A stretch of 64,000 nucleotides of DNA from Papilionanthe hookeriana x Papilionanthe teres (GCA_022702705.1 CM040429.1:9766038-9830037); one strand, 5' to 3'; shown: positions 1 to 13,429, counted from the first letter of the stretch. Translations and numbers: made by a program. The notes: generated from the sequence alone by a model not told the origin.

Positions 1-28
1 AATATACTTGAATAACAATTCAGATCAA

Positions 29-33
<5 letters not shown>

Positions 34-94
<61 letters not shown>

Positions 95-116
95 CGCTTC
101 GCATTCCAAATTCGTG

Positions 117-171
<55 letters not shown>
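34..171. repeat. Paired (AT)n microsatellites
   Basis: Two near-perfect (AT)n runs (34-92 and 119-171). Each is followed by a copy of a short sequence (TTTCRCTTCGCRTTCC, then AATTCGYGT), so the whole AT-plus-flank unit seems duplicated. The open frame across it (YIYIYI...) is an artefact. Confidence 0.95.
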
Positions 172-174
<3 letters not shown>

Positions 175-589
175 ATTTCACTTCGCGTTCCGAATTCGCG
201 TATGTACGCATTCAACTTTTTAGCCTTCCGAATCCCTCATTACAAATAAAAAAAAAGGGGTTGGAGTTAAAAAAAGAAGAAAATCTCCTAAAATTCAACA
301 TTTTGTGGTTAAAATCTGCTCAAATTCCATTTTTTTTCGATCCAAATCACGCAACCAGTTTAAGTCTTACAAGTTCGGCTCTTCACCGGTTCAGCTCCTA
401 GACTGGTCCATATCCTGCAGCCAGCAGTCTGAATTCCCTTTGCCGGTCCAACTATCGCTAGCCTGCCTTCCCACCCTCCAAACTCCCGTGGTCCCGTCCT
501 GCCAGTCTGCTTCCTCACTCCCTTTTACGCGGCCGGTGTGCCAGACCGCAGTTGCATTTTCGCGGCCTACCCATTGGCCCGCATAATGG

Positions 590-690
590 TCCGACAAAAT
601 AATATTTTTCATCAGGGGATTCGAACCCCAAACCTTGTGCAAGGAGCAAAAAGAAAACTCCAACTGAGCTGAGCTCAATTCTCTAATTAA
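590..690 (-). other. tRNA-like fragment, possible SINE head
   Basis: Read on the - strand, a box-A-like stretch (GAGCTCAGCTCAGTTGGAG) is followed about 35 bases later by a box-B-like stretch (GGGGTTCGAATCCCC). This spacing and order match a tRNA or a tRNA-derived SINE. No acceptor stem pairing or anticodon arm could be laid out convincingly, so it is more likely a SINE head or tRNA relic than a working tRNA gene. No poly(A) or target duplication was identified. Confidence 0.35.
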
Positions 691-740
691 ATATGTATGC
701 ATTTTATCCTTGTATTAATGTTAAATGATAATATATATAC

Positions 741-775
<35 letters not shown>

Positions 776-783
776 GCTCTCGA

Positions 784-1920
784 TGTTGATATTTTAGGAC
801 AACAAGGTCAGTTCCACCCAAAAATAAGGTGGGAGTAACTAATACATCTGCAACAAATCTTCATTATCCGACACAAATCTAAAGACATGACACGGATCTC
901 AAAGTGATTTTTGAGCAGAAAATATTCAAACCTCGATAAGATGTCATCTAAAACTCTGATTTCAACAAACTTACATCTCCAACAACTCCATCATCCGACA
1001 CGAATCTCAATGCATGACACGAATCTCAAGGTGAATTTTGAGCAGAAAATATTCAAACCTCGATAAGATGTCATCTAAAACTTTGATTTAAGCAAACTTA
1101 AAGTCAAACTGACCAGCTCGACTAGAAGTAAATTGGTCCAATCTAAATCAAATCAAGCCTAAATTAAGCCATTAAACCACTTTTGTAAGTTCTATATACA
1201 CATTTTAAAGGTCAAACGAATGTCGATTCTGACGAGTCTGTAGTCAAATCAAGCGCCTTGACAAGACGAATCTCACAAGCCGAAGATTACTTAATTTTGA
1301 CATCATTAAGACACCACAATGCTCATCAAATATCGTTTGATCAAGGAAAACCCTCTGAGCCATTTAATCAAGTAATTCATATTCCTGCATTAATTGCATC
1401 AGAAACTCCATAAATAGAGGCCCACCCCTCTCATAAGGGGAGAGTTCGAGGCTTGAGAAAGAACTTGAAGCCATGAGAAGAAATTGAATTCCCGCGCCAT
1501 TCCTGCCATCATCGACCACCGCCAACTGCCGTCAATCACCACCGACCACCGTCAACCACAGCGACTGCCGTCGACCACCGCGACGGCGGTCGACAACCAC
1601 CGACTGCGTTGAACAAGCTTGCCGCCGTTGACCACCGCCAACGCAGTCGGCCACCATCAACTGCTGTCGACCACCAGCGACCGGACAAAGCCAACCGCTC
1701 ATCGACTTTGTAATTTAGGTAACCTAGTAACCCTTTCCCGCATATGGACAAGTGGTTGCAACTGTAATCATCTTTTTATAGTGAAACTCTTCAACTATGT
1801 CAAACCCGGTGATTTTTCTCTTTCCGGATTTTCCACTTATAAACTTATGATGTAATTTTTAGTTGTTTTATTTTTTCTGGGTGTGTGTTGAATCTTTGTA
1901 CTACGCTAAGACGATAATTT
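784..1920. repeat. LTR-like block with internal ~125-bp duplication
   Basis: Non-coding block resembling a plant LTR. It opens with TGTTGATATTTTAGG and holds a TATA-like CCATAAATAGAGGCC near 1410. That is followed by a pyrimidine-rich segment of CCACCG-type trinucleotide runs (1500-1690). A segment of about 80 bases (GAGCAGAAAATATTCAAACC...) occurs at about 913 and again at about 1038, so part of it is tandemly duplicated. No partner LTR or target duplication was found. It could be a solo LTR or a fragment. Confidence 0.35.
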
Positions 1921-2150
1921 ATCACTCTACTGCCGCAAATTTTATAGCAACCACCAATAAAAAATCACTAAAGTTGCAAAATCATTTGTAAAGCTTCCAC
2001 TCTTTGTAAATAGTTGGCATAAGTATGAACCCCCGCTATTTAATTATAATAATGTTGAGTAATTATTGTACATTTTGATATAAAATTATGAATAAATTTT
2101 ATTCAAAGAGCTTTATCATGTCAGCTAAATTTAATGTGCATGCGTTACAG

Positions 2151-5100
2151 CCATTGACCTACTGAACAATGTTAAAGTGACGGCCATAATCGGCCCACAA
2201 CAATCATCACAAGCCAGTTTCGTAATGAAGCTTGGAGACACAGCTCATGTTCCTGTACTTTCCTTCTCTGCAAAGAGCCCTTCTCTCTTATCCACACAAA
2301 GCTCCTATTTCCTGCGCACTGCCTATAACGACTCCACTCAAGCAAAGGCTATAGTTTCCATTATTCAATACTTCAATTGGAGGGAGGTGGTTCTAATTTA
2401 TGTGGATGATGAGTATGGCAATGGAATTATGCCTTACCTTATAAACCAATTTCAACAAATTGATGTGAGAGTACCCCACAGAAGCAGTATTCCTCCGTCA
2501 GCCACTGAGAGTCAAATCCTGGAAGAGCTCAACAAGCTGAAGAATATGCAAACAAGAGTATTTGTTGTACACATGACTTGTGAACTTGGCTTGAAATTAT
2601 TCAAAATTGCCGAAGAGGAGGGAATGTTGAATGAAGGATACGTGTGGATTACAACATATGGTTTGACTGATTTGGTGAATCTGATGGGTTCATCAGCAGC
2701 TAATGTCATGCAAGGTGTTTTGGGTGTGAGGCCTTTGGTTAACATGACCACCAAGCTTCGTGATTTCGAGCAGAGATGGAGGAAGATATTCCATAAAGAG
2801 AATCCTGAAGCCAACATAAATGAACCGATTGTATTTGGTTTGTGGGCTTATGACACTGTGTGGGCATTGGCCCTGGCAGCAGAAAAGACTAGAATGGAAG
2901 ATTTAGAATTTAAAGTGGGGGATATGAAGAATAACTCAAATGATATAGCCAGTATTGGCTCATCTTCAGTTGGACCAAAGCTTCTTTCGGCAATACAAAG
3001 CACTGAATTTGATGGCATGGCAGGGAGATTCCGTTTAATTGATGGCCAGTTGGAGTCACAGGATTTTGAGATAGTTAACGTGGTGAAGAATGGCAGCAGA
3101 AGAATAGGATTTTGGGCTCCGCCGGATAACATCTCGGGGCGGAGAAATTCAAAAGATAAGCTTGATGTTGTCGTCTGGCCGGGGGGAAAGGAGGGAGTGC
3201 CGAAGGGGTGGGAGTGGCCGACGGCAGGGAAGAGGCTCAAAATTGGTGTGCCGGTGAAGCCTGGTTTTCCTGAAGTCATTCGTGTTGATTTGGATCCCCA
3301 TACTAAAAAGAGAATTCCCAAAGGGTACTGCATAGATGTTTTTGATGCTGTCATGAAGAACCTCCGTTATGCTCCATATGATTATGTACTTTATGAAGAT
3401 CGTAATGGAAATATGAATGGGACCTATGATGAGCTTGTTTACCAGGTTTATCTTCAGGTTTGTTAGCTTGACTTGAACCTGCCACTTTCTCTTTATAGAA
3501 GTCAAGGTTGTTTAGTCATCAGTTTTTTTGGGGGCATTTATACCACCTAATTCCGATGTATTTACATATCAAACAGGTATGCTTACAGCACTTTCAAAGT
3601 CCCCCGGTGTTTTAGGAGAAATATTTATGTGAGTCATACACACGCAGTTCTGCATGTGTACGAAGGTTATTCAAAGAATATTGGAGAGTTATGTCGATGT
3701 TATTGGGGGTATTTATGTCGGTATAACCCTCTAATAACCTCACAAAACTCCGAGATAACACAAAAAAAATATTAAAGCAGAACCGTGGAAGGTATTGATA
3801 GGTTATTTGAGGGTTATTAGAAGACTATTGGAGTTAATACCCCAATAACCTCTCAATAACCCCCCAAATAAACTGGTTATTGAAAGGTTATTTCGGTGAA
3901 TACGTGCGCAAAGCTGCATTTGTATTCCGTACGAAAATATTTCTCCTGTTTTAGAATATATACTTCAGATCTTGTGACCGTATCTAGATTAAATTTCTCA
4001 CTATTCTCTATTCAAAAATCGATTCCAGAATTACGATGCTGTGGTGGGAGACGTGACAATTATAGCCAGTCGATCCTCATACGTTGATTTTACACTGCCA
4101 TATACTGAGTCTGGCGTATCAATGCTTGTTCCAATCAAGGACAATCGCAAGAAGGACGCATGGGCGTTTCTGGATCCATTAACCACCGATCTCTGGCTGG
4201 CAAGCGGAGCATTTTTCATCTTTACAGGATTTGTCGTCTGGCTTATAGAACACAGAATCAATCCAGAATTCAGAGGAGCACCCACAGAACAGCTCGGCAC
4301 TGTCCTATACTTCTCCTTCTCCACTCTCGTCTTTGCTCACAGGGAGAAGGTGATGAGCAACTTGTCCAGGATTGTGGTGATAGTGTGGCTTTTCGTGGTT
4401 CTTGTGCTTCAGTCCAGTTACACCGCAAGCTTAAGCTCAATGCTCACGGTTCAGCAGCTTCAGCCAACTGTCACGGATATGAATGATCTTATAAAAAATG
4501 GAAATCGTGTTGGGTACTTGGTGGATTCTTTCATGCCGTCACTCTTAGAAAGGTTGAATTTTGAGAAAAGCAACCTGGTTGCTTACAGCTCTCCGGACGA
4601 ATATAATGAAGCCATGTCTAATGGATCTGTTGCGGCCATTGTGGATGAGGTACCTTACCTCAAGATCTTCCTCAATAAGTACTGTGGAAAGTATGCCATG
4701 GTTGGAGCTACTTATAAGACTGATGGGTTTGGCTTTGTAAGTAATAATCTCTTTAATCTTGCATATACTACTTAGTTATGATGATTTTCCAATGAAGTTA
4801 AGGAATAAATGTATTGGTTATATATATATAAGATCTACTAAAATCTTAATTTAGTAGGTCTTTCAGTATGATCCATGCTCCAAAAAATAAGCATCAAATG
4901 CTTATCTCCTTAATTGCAATTTTTTAATTTTTTTGATTACCATTATGTGCAGGCCTTTCCCAAGCACTCGCCATTAGTTTCCCAGGTTTCAGTTGAAATC
5001 CTCAAATTACTGGAGAGCAATGAGATGGTAGATATCGAGAAAAAATTATATGGAAACAGTAGCTGCCCAACCCAAGATGAGGATGACACGAATTCCAGCA

Positions 5101-5564
5101 GCCTTTCATTTCGTAGTTTCTGGGGCCTATTTCTTATCACAGGAGTTGCATCCTTGGCATGTCTGGTTTTCTATTTGGCGAATTTCCTTCATAAACACAT
5201 ACAGTTCCTCCAGACTTCAGATCCTGAGAACTCCATTTGGAAAAAAGTTGTCTTCTTGGCTAAACTTTTTGATCAAATGGATTCCCCGGATGAGAACAAG
5301 ACCGCTGGAGCGAAGGAAGAAGAAGAGATGGGTGATGCCACCATCCCTGTGGATACCGTTACCACTGCTGCTATTAGTGGACCACAAACCCCTTCTAGCA
5401 TCTCCAATTACGCGATTGAAACTTCAGAATCTGAGGAAGAAATAGAAGCTTCATCAGAAGATGAAGAAGAAGAAGAACCGTCAGGCAGAGAAATTAACAG
5501 GCAAAATCCGGATCCTCCATCGTTTGCTGATATGCTGACTGCAAGGGATCAGAATGATCTCTGA
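2151..5564 (+). CDS. Glutamate receptor-like channel (GLR, clade II type), 5' partial
   Basis: Predicted plasma-membrane ligand-gated cation channel of the plant ionotropic glutamate receptor-like family. Three coding exons: 2151-3457, 4029-4736 and 4953-5564 (TGA), with GT/AG introns and an unbroken frame of about 875 codons. Exon order matches the family: amino-terminal ligand-binding region (...AIIGPQQSSQASF...), S1 from about 3235, M1 4191-4257, pore loop (FSFSTLVFAHRE) 4310-4350, M3 with SYTASLSS near 4413, S2, M4 5118-5190, then an acidic Glu/Ser tail. The region GTYDELVYQVYLQ / YDAVVGDVTI is characteristic of clade II plant GLRs. The first exon (start codon, signal peptide, roughly 100 residues) is absent: the first coding exon here opens after CAG in phase 1, and nothing similar lies in 1-2150. 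It may be upstream of the window. No stops or frameshifts are seen. Confidence 0.93.
3607..3955. mobile_element. MITE-like foldback element in GLR intron
   Basis: About 350 bp within the intron 3458-4028. The ends are inverted repeats: GTTTTAGGAGAAATATTT on the left matches the reverse complement of AAATATTTCTCCTGTTTTAG on the right. The match continues imperfectly inward for more than 60 bases and then through GGTTATT/AATAACC blocks, so nearly the whole element can fold on itself. No target duplication is clear and the superfamily is not assigned. Confidence 0.6.
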
Positions 5565-6559
<995 letters not shown>

Positions 6560-6560
<1 letters not shown>

Positions 6561-8160
6561 TCAATGCTCTGACAGTCAAGATTGTTTTGCTAGGTTTTGG
6601 CTGTAGATAACACGAGGGCCGACTGACATTACCTTGATGAGACGGTACCGATTAGACGAGTTTTGTTTGACACAACGTGAACAAATCGAGCCTTAAATTG
6701 GGTTACTTGTGAAGGCTTATCCTTTAAAATAACTACGGGTGGCAGAACAGACAGCACAGATGCGTCTGGAACATTGTTTTCACTTAAGGAGGACCTTCAA
6801 AATCTTGTCACGTGGCCTAAATCATTAAAACCATAAAACAACCCCCAAATAGGGTTATTGCGACCACACCTAGGCGTGGCCACCCACACATATGGGCATG
6901 ACCACACCCCATTTGTGGCGTCGCTACACCACACTCTTCAGTCATTTTTTTTATTAGCTCATTACATGTCCCCAATTTCCACCTTGTTGTCGTCCCACTG
7001 CCGAAAGATAAGCTGTTGGACCGATTTTGAAGCCAAAAATGACATCTAAGTTATCTAGGACCTTTCCAAATGAGGCGAACAATTGTTCCATGTCTTGAGC
7101 CCAGAAAATATCTCAGGTAGGGAGGACTGGACAGGGAGATCTCACTCATTTTACTTGGAGGCAGCCAAGGAGAGGTCATAGAGTGGATGGGGGAGAGTAT
7201 TGGAGAGACTTTGGAGAGCTTCTTCACCTTTCTTCATCTCCCTCTTCTCTATTCTTCTTCTTGTTCTTCCTCCTCTCATGTTTTCTTTCTTGGTCACCGT
7301 CCTGGTCCGCGAAACTGAGGCGAGAGACTGAGACTTGAGAAGCGATCACAAGAGTGCTTGTAGAGTTTCAAAGTGTTAGCTTCTCCATTCTTCTTCTTCC
7401 TCCTCTTCTTCATTTTTCTTCCTTCCTCTTCCTCTCACATTTTTTCTCGGTCATTGTCTTGGTTTGAGAAACAAAGAGGAAGAGCAAAGCGTGGTGTTAT
7501 GCCGGAGCTAGAAAACTTCTTGCGATGAGAGCTTCATCACCCAAGGGGAGCAGAGGCTGGTACTTGTTGCATCGCCAGAATCTCTTCCTGATGAAGTGAG
7601 CTTCTCCCCGAGCAACGATTGGACATCGATCAACCACTGCGACAATATAACCTCCTCAAACATCACATTTTTCATTTCCTAAAGCCCAATTTCTAGTTTT
7701 TTTGTCATGCATAGAGGAGACCGATAGGTTATGTATCTTATGTGGATTCTCCCTTACGATTCTGAGAGATTTTCCCTTGAGCCCCAGCACTAAAATCCCA
7801 TAAAAGACGTGATTGTGTCAATCTCGTTGTTCGTTTGACAATTTCACTTGGATGGACAAGTGAGATCGAAGGATCGGGCGAATGACGACACCCCTTCATT
7901 CGTAATTCATTTGATTGTGAAGAGTTCTCCTCGTGAGTAAATCCTTCACTCAATGTCGGGCAAATGGCTAACAAGGTTACGTTGCTTCGTGCAATATAGC
8001 GTTGACTCATCTTCCATCGACTCAACCCTAGAACCTACGCGAGGTTGTTAGGATGAATTTGATGTGCCGCCGAGCGTTTTGGGTTGCATTGCTTGTGTGT
8101 TCATTTGTTGCTTTTTTGCATGTGGATCTTGTCGTATAACGTATGTGTGATCACGTGAGC
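6560..8160. other. Intergenic, no gene recognised
   Basis: No convincing coding region. The motif CGTGGTCAC/GTGGCCACC recurs at 6880-6920 and again, more densely, at 17780-17960, suggesting a shared repeat. A pyrimidine-rich stretch with repeated CTTCTTC motifs lies at 7220-7450. Confidence 0.6.
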
Positions 8161-9490
8161 ACTTCAATTCGATCCGCCGCCCTAATTCAATCGACCGATC
8201 ACTTTGGGTCGGATCGACCATCCCATCCAGAACAATCTATTTTTCGGGCTCGATTGGCTGGCCTGAATTGATCCTCCGATTACTTTTGGTTCGATCGTTT
8301 GTCCCGACTAAATCGACCTATTTTTTGAGTTTGATCGATCACCCCAGCTCGATCACCTGATCTTTTGAGTTCGATCAATCGCCCCGCATAGATCACCAGC
8401 TTTACGTCCTGTCGTTCGTCCCTACTCGTTCGACCTATTTTTTCAGGCTCAATCAGACACCCTGGCTCGATTGCACGATCATTTGGGTTCTATCGACCGT
8501 TATGCGTTGATCACCAACTTTATGTCAGATTGGTTGTCTCAACCCGATCAACTTATTTTCCAGGCTAGATCGGCAGCTCTGACTCGATCGCCCAATCCTT
8601 TAGGTTCGATCGACCAACATGCATTGATCGCCTACTTTAGGTTTGATCGACCATCCCAGCCTGATCAGCTTATTTTCTAAACTCGATCTACCTCCCTGAC
8701 TTGATCACCTGATTCTTTGGGTTTGATCAACTGCCCGTGTCGAACACTCACTTTAGGTCTAGTCGTTGTCCTGCTCTGATCGAAATATTTTTCGGACTCG
8801 ATCGATCGAACCCACCTAGCCCAATTGCCCGATCCTTTGTGTTTGATCGACCGACTCGCATCGATCACCTTTTAGGATTAATCGACCTTCCAAGCCCGAT
8901 CAACCTATCTTCCAGGTTGATCGTACGCTCTGGCTCAATTGACCAATCCTTTGGGTTCTATGGACTGCCCAACATCGATCACCCGCTTTAGGTCTGATCG
9001 GTCGTCCTGGCCCAATCAGCTTATTTTCTGTGTTCGATTGGCAGTCCCGAAAATATCGCCTAATCCTTTGGGTTTGATCGACCACACTGCATCGATCACC
9101 CATTTTAGGTTCAGTCAACCGTCTGGACCCGATCTACTTATTTTCCAGGCTTGATCAACTGCTAAGCTCAATCATATGAACTTTCAGGTTTGATTAACTA
9201 CCCCACGTGGATCACCCGCTCTGGTGATCGGCCGTCTCGGTCCAATCACACTATTTTTAGCCATGATTAGCCGTCCCGACCCGATACCCCTACTTCGCTG
9301 GCTAGATCGGCTCCCCCAGCCCGATTGCCCGTCTTTTGAGTTCGATCAACTGCACTGCATCGATCACCCACTTTGGGTTCAATCGATCGTCTCGGGCCAA
9401 TCACCAACTCTTCTGGGCCTGGTTGATCATCCCAGATCGATCGACCCACCTTTTCGTTTCGACAGCCCCACTTCGGTCTGGTTGACCAAT
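8160..9490. repeat. GATC-rich minisatellite with ~118-bp higher-order unit
   Basis: About 1.3 kb of degenerate tandem repeat. The phrase TTTRGGTTYGATCGACC recurs at roughly 106-150 base intervals (for example near 8474, 8606, 8843, 8949, 9067 and 9331), giving a unit of about 118 bases. Each unit appears built of three related monomers of about 39 bases: TTTAGG-GATCGACC, TTATTTTCCAGG-CGATCGG, and CCGATCCTTTGGG-GATCGACC. About eleven units are present, all diverged. Open frames on both strands follow from the low density of stop codons. Confidence 0.8.
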
Positions 9491-9629
9491 CACTTGCATA
9501 CTTGTATGCTTTTGTGCACGTTGCATGTTTTCTTTGCATGTGTATGAAAACTCTTTTTGACTTGATGTCTATGATTTATTTTATTGCATGTAAAATATAT
9601 TTGTCTTATATGCCTTGCACATGACATGT

Positions 9630-9725
9630 CTTGGATATCTCTTTGAGCATCCTTGTTTGGTGTGTCTCTCTGAGCACCCCCACCTTGTGGTGCCTCTTTG
9701 AGCACCCACCCTTGTGAGTGTCTTC
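9630..9725. repeat. Short ~29-bp tandem repeat, three copies
   Basis: Three imperfect units containing CTCTNTGAGCAYCC followed by CTTGTG. The surrounding 9490-10440 is T-rich and rich in TGCATG/TTGCAT motifs, with no gene seen. Confidence 0.55.
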
Positions 9726-10439
9726 TTTACATACGTCGTCATATTCACGAAGAATTGACACTTACATATTTTGCAAGAAGATGACTCACATGTATAGCCA
9801 CATGCCTTGTTCCCCTTGACACCGCTTTAAGTGTCTTAGATGTTTTTTATTTTTTTAAGTACGACTCATGCTTCCTAGCCCTTGAACTGTCACGAGATAC
9901 AATTTGTGTCCACTAGGTGTGTGATTCTCACTTGTAAGGATCACATCACTTAGTATTTTTAGCACTTAACATTCTTGTATGCTTATCATTTGTATATCGT
10001 ATGCTTGACATTTCTTATGTATCTTTGGCATTTATGTATGCATGACTGTTCTTATGTCTTTTGCATAGCTTGCATATTTGCATGTGTGCTCGATGAGTGC
10101 TTCTTGGATAAAGAGTAAATCATTTTCATATGTATCCTTTTACTCGATGCCAACTCACTTGTTGTCCATGCCTGCTTGTCACATGACACCCCGGGTCCCC
10201 TGGGCAGGTGCAATTCCTTTCCATATGTAGTTTGCTTTACCGATACCTCCTGTTCGTCCGTGCCATGTTGCATGCAGGCATCATTGCATCCATTTGTATG
10301 ATGTTTGCTTCATACTTTTGGGCCCCCGTTGTGATTTTTTCGTGCTTCGGTTGACTAATCACAATCTGAGCCTTTTGCATGTTTGTGTGTTTATCAATTT
10401 GCCTCGTTTAAAGAGTGACTTGTTTGTTGGTAATGATAC

Positions 10440-12010
10440 TTAAACTAGCACTGCCCTTGAGAATATCTTGGTGAGCAATGCGAGATTTTGTATCACGAGT
10501 AACAAATAGTATAACCGTTCTAAGGATCAAAGGAATCCAAACTGTCACTTAATTACTTAGGATCTACCATTAGTAGTCCATTATTTTAAAGTATAAAATG
10601 GATATTTGTGCTATTATATGTATTATCCTCCTGCTTTAAACTATATATGTTAAGCCATATATAAGACCACATATTTTAAAATGTCACCCCTTTCTTGTGT
10701 CATGCTTTAAATTCCTTGGATTTTTGAGATGGGACCAGTGTGGTGGTCACGTTAAAGTCATATACTAACCAAACATCACTTTTTGTTAGATGGTGTGCTA
10801 GGATAGATCTAGGATAATATGTAGTTTTTTCAACACCTTTGGTTATAGTTATCTGCTTGTTTTCTTGTTCTAGCCAAGCGTCACTTTTATGTTTTTGGCG
10901 TGCTTGTGTGTGTTGATTTTTTATATGCATAGTAGTATATTAGGTCAGTATTCTACAGAAAACCATATCATATATATGCATGAATGCATGTACAATAAAA
11001 AAGGGGGAACATGTAAGAATTTACATGCTAATGTTTGCTTGCAGGTACTACTTAGCTCCCCCATCAGGCATGGCTCGGACATGTTGTATGCAGATAGCTT
11101 TTTGTGCTAATATATTTTCATGTAGGTCGAGTCATTTTTTATTTTCCTATGTAATTTTTATAGTTCTTAGGAGAGTCATGTAGTGGAAATAAGATACATG
11201 CACAAATTTCAAGGTATTTTGGCGTGGAACCACGTAACGAGAGACTAGGAACAGATGTTTGTATCCCGTATCTTAATTCCGTATTTGATATTGATGTATA
11301 TATTTAGGGTCGAGCATGTATATGCAGAGTCTGACCGCTCTTTTTCTTTTCTAGGATATGTTGCAGACCTAGCGACACCGACTTTTTTTTTTTTGATTTG
11401 GCTTGTTTTCTTGTTTTCTATTGCATGTTTGCATGCTTGAAATGGATTTAATTGTTTCTTTCTGTAGTTTGTATGAGAATCACGAATACAATATAAAATC
11501 TTTATGATTTAAAATTCTAAACTTGCTATAAAATTCTAATAAAATATTCAAGAAAATTAAAATTTTAGGATTAAATATCCAGGACTTTAAAATTTGTACT
11601 TTTACTTTCTTGCACGGCATTCGTACTAGATTTTAAATGAGCTACATGCATGTTTATCACCCCCGTTATAATTAATAGAGCATCTATGCTTAGGATTGTG
11701 GTAGTTAACTACATCATATTTGCATTTCCCAGGAGAAGTCCGAGCTTCTTCAACCCGAATGACCCAGCATAGATTTCTACTTAGATGGTTGTCTAGTAGA
11801 TTTTGGGTGTTAGAAGACTCCCAACCAAGAAGGGTGTAAGTCTTTTCATGGAGAGTGTTTTTAAGTTTGTTGCAAAACCTCTTCTTTCCTTTCTTTCCAA
11901 CAACATCCACTTCATTTATTTGGCTTGTATAAGTCTCACCTCTTGGAGCTCCACCTTATAGTTATAAGTTAGATTTTTCATCATTTCACCTTAAGGCTAC
12001 TGAGGTACCT
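10440..12010 (+). repeat. Unclassified dispersed repeat, family R copy 1
   Basis: This segment is collinear, in reverse orientation, with 62145-63660. Matching landmarks include a stretch around 10784-10905 (TTAGATGGTGTG, TTCTAGCCAAGC), one around 11217-11275 (AACCACGT, GTATCCCGTA), and 11640-11990 (AGACAACCA, GAGGTG with CTTATAC). Spacing between landmarks is conserved to within tens of bases. On the - strand near 11640-11880 there is a short open frame with a segment LDNHLSRNLCW that is also readable in the other copy. The type of element is not identified. Confidence 0.6.
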
Positions 12011-12900
12011 GTGGATGACTCAATTCACGGATTCCTGACATGGAATCTCTGGACGTGAACATGGTTGACTTAGAGTCCTAGTAGCTTGGGATAACAAGTC
12101 TGTAGTATTCCGACCCAGCTACCTCTACTTGTTAGGATTAGTCTATCCTTCCTCTTGTGAGAACCTTTGAGCCTTGTCGCTCATTTGACTTCGTTGATAT
12201 TACTTTGACGGTCTGACTACTAATGAGCTGTCACCCTTTTGGGATACAGTGATTCACTCTCCGCCCTTATGACCTAGTGAGCTCTGACGTATAGGGATAT
12301 CCCCTTGAGATGATTTTTTTTCATAGACTTTGTATGCTGACGTGCGGCTACCCATTTAAGATGTGATAAACTCACTCTTGCTAAACTTACTATATGCTCT
12401 ACAGCTTAACGAGTGCTTTGAAGCATCGGGGCGTTTCCATATGAAGTAACCATTCTTTGATGACCAATTTTCTAGGTTCATGATAATATAAACAAAACTG
12501 CTTCAATCGAGAGTATTTTTGGTTATTCCCTAGGATATAATTAACCAGAGGGATATGTTTACTTGAGATAATCTTGACCCCATAACAAAAGTGCTCGTTT
12601 TGGTCTCTGGTTATGAGTGGCTCATTTAGGGATTCTCTTCGTGGATGTTGTGTTTTGAGGTACTTCGATCTGATTCTATTCAGACATATATCCTCGACCA
12701 ATCACATGAAGATTAATCATATATAAGTCTTCTACTTGTTTCTTTTTATGTGTTTGTCTATTTGTAGTCGTATATCATTCCTTTTGATTCCTCTCATCTT
12801 TGAATCATTTTTATGATTCAGGAGGGAGATTTATTCAAATAAGAGAATTATACGACGATATATAAATAGACAAGCTGAAGACTTTAAATCTTTAAAAAAA
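12010..12900. other. Intergenic, no gene recognised
   Basis: No coding region supported. The - strand open frame at 12399-12701 matches nothing I recognise and lies in sequence of ordinary intergenic composition. Confidence 0.5.
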
Positions 12901-12904
12901 TCGA

Positions 12905-13231
12905 GAAACATATGTAATGTGTATGTATGTGTATGTACGTGTATGTATTTGTATGTATGTGTATGTATGTGCATATATGATGTGTTTGTATGTGTATGTA
13001 TGTAAGTGCATGTATATGCATGAATGTGCATGTATTTGCTTGTATGTGCATGAATGTGTATGCATGTGTCTGCGTGTGTCTGTATGTCTCTGTTTGCATG
13101 TGTCTACATGTTTGTGTATGCATGTGTCTGCATGTGTTTGTATGCACGTGTCTGCATGTGTATGTATGTATGTGTCTGTATATATGTGTATGTATGCATG
13201 TCTATGCACATGTATGAACGTGTATGTACGC

Positions 13232-13292
<61 letters not shown>
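12905..13292. repeat. Degenerate TGTATG/TGCATG array followed by (AT)n
   Basis: About 320 bases of tetra- to hexanucleotide repeat (TGTATGTG, TGCATGTG, TGTCTGTG variants) leading into (TA)n at 13235-13292. All open frames across it, on both strands, are artefacts. Confidence 0.95.
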
Positions 13293-13297
<5 letters not shown>

Positions 13298-13429
13298 GAC
13301 ATGATTTCTAGTTGTTACATCACGAATTTCAAAGAAAAATGGAGATACATGACAAATAGGAGGGATCCACAGTCAAAGTATACAGAGGTCCAGCCAAAAA
13401 CTGATTTATTTTATTGGGGTAAAAATTAA

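Noticed and set aside
2848..3354. 168-codon - strand frame antisense to the GLR exon
   Set aside because: Shadow of the GLR coding exon, with no independent evidence.
8160..9490. Possible CRISPR array
   Set aside because: Repeats are degenerate, there are no unique spacers of constant length, and the setting is a plant nuclear genome.
12917..13429. 170-codon open frame (MCMYVYVRVCICMY...) and its overlapping partners
   Set aside because: Translation of a TGTATG/TGCATG simple repeat; similar frames are open in several phases.
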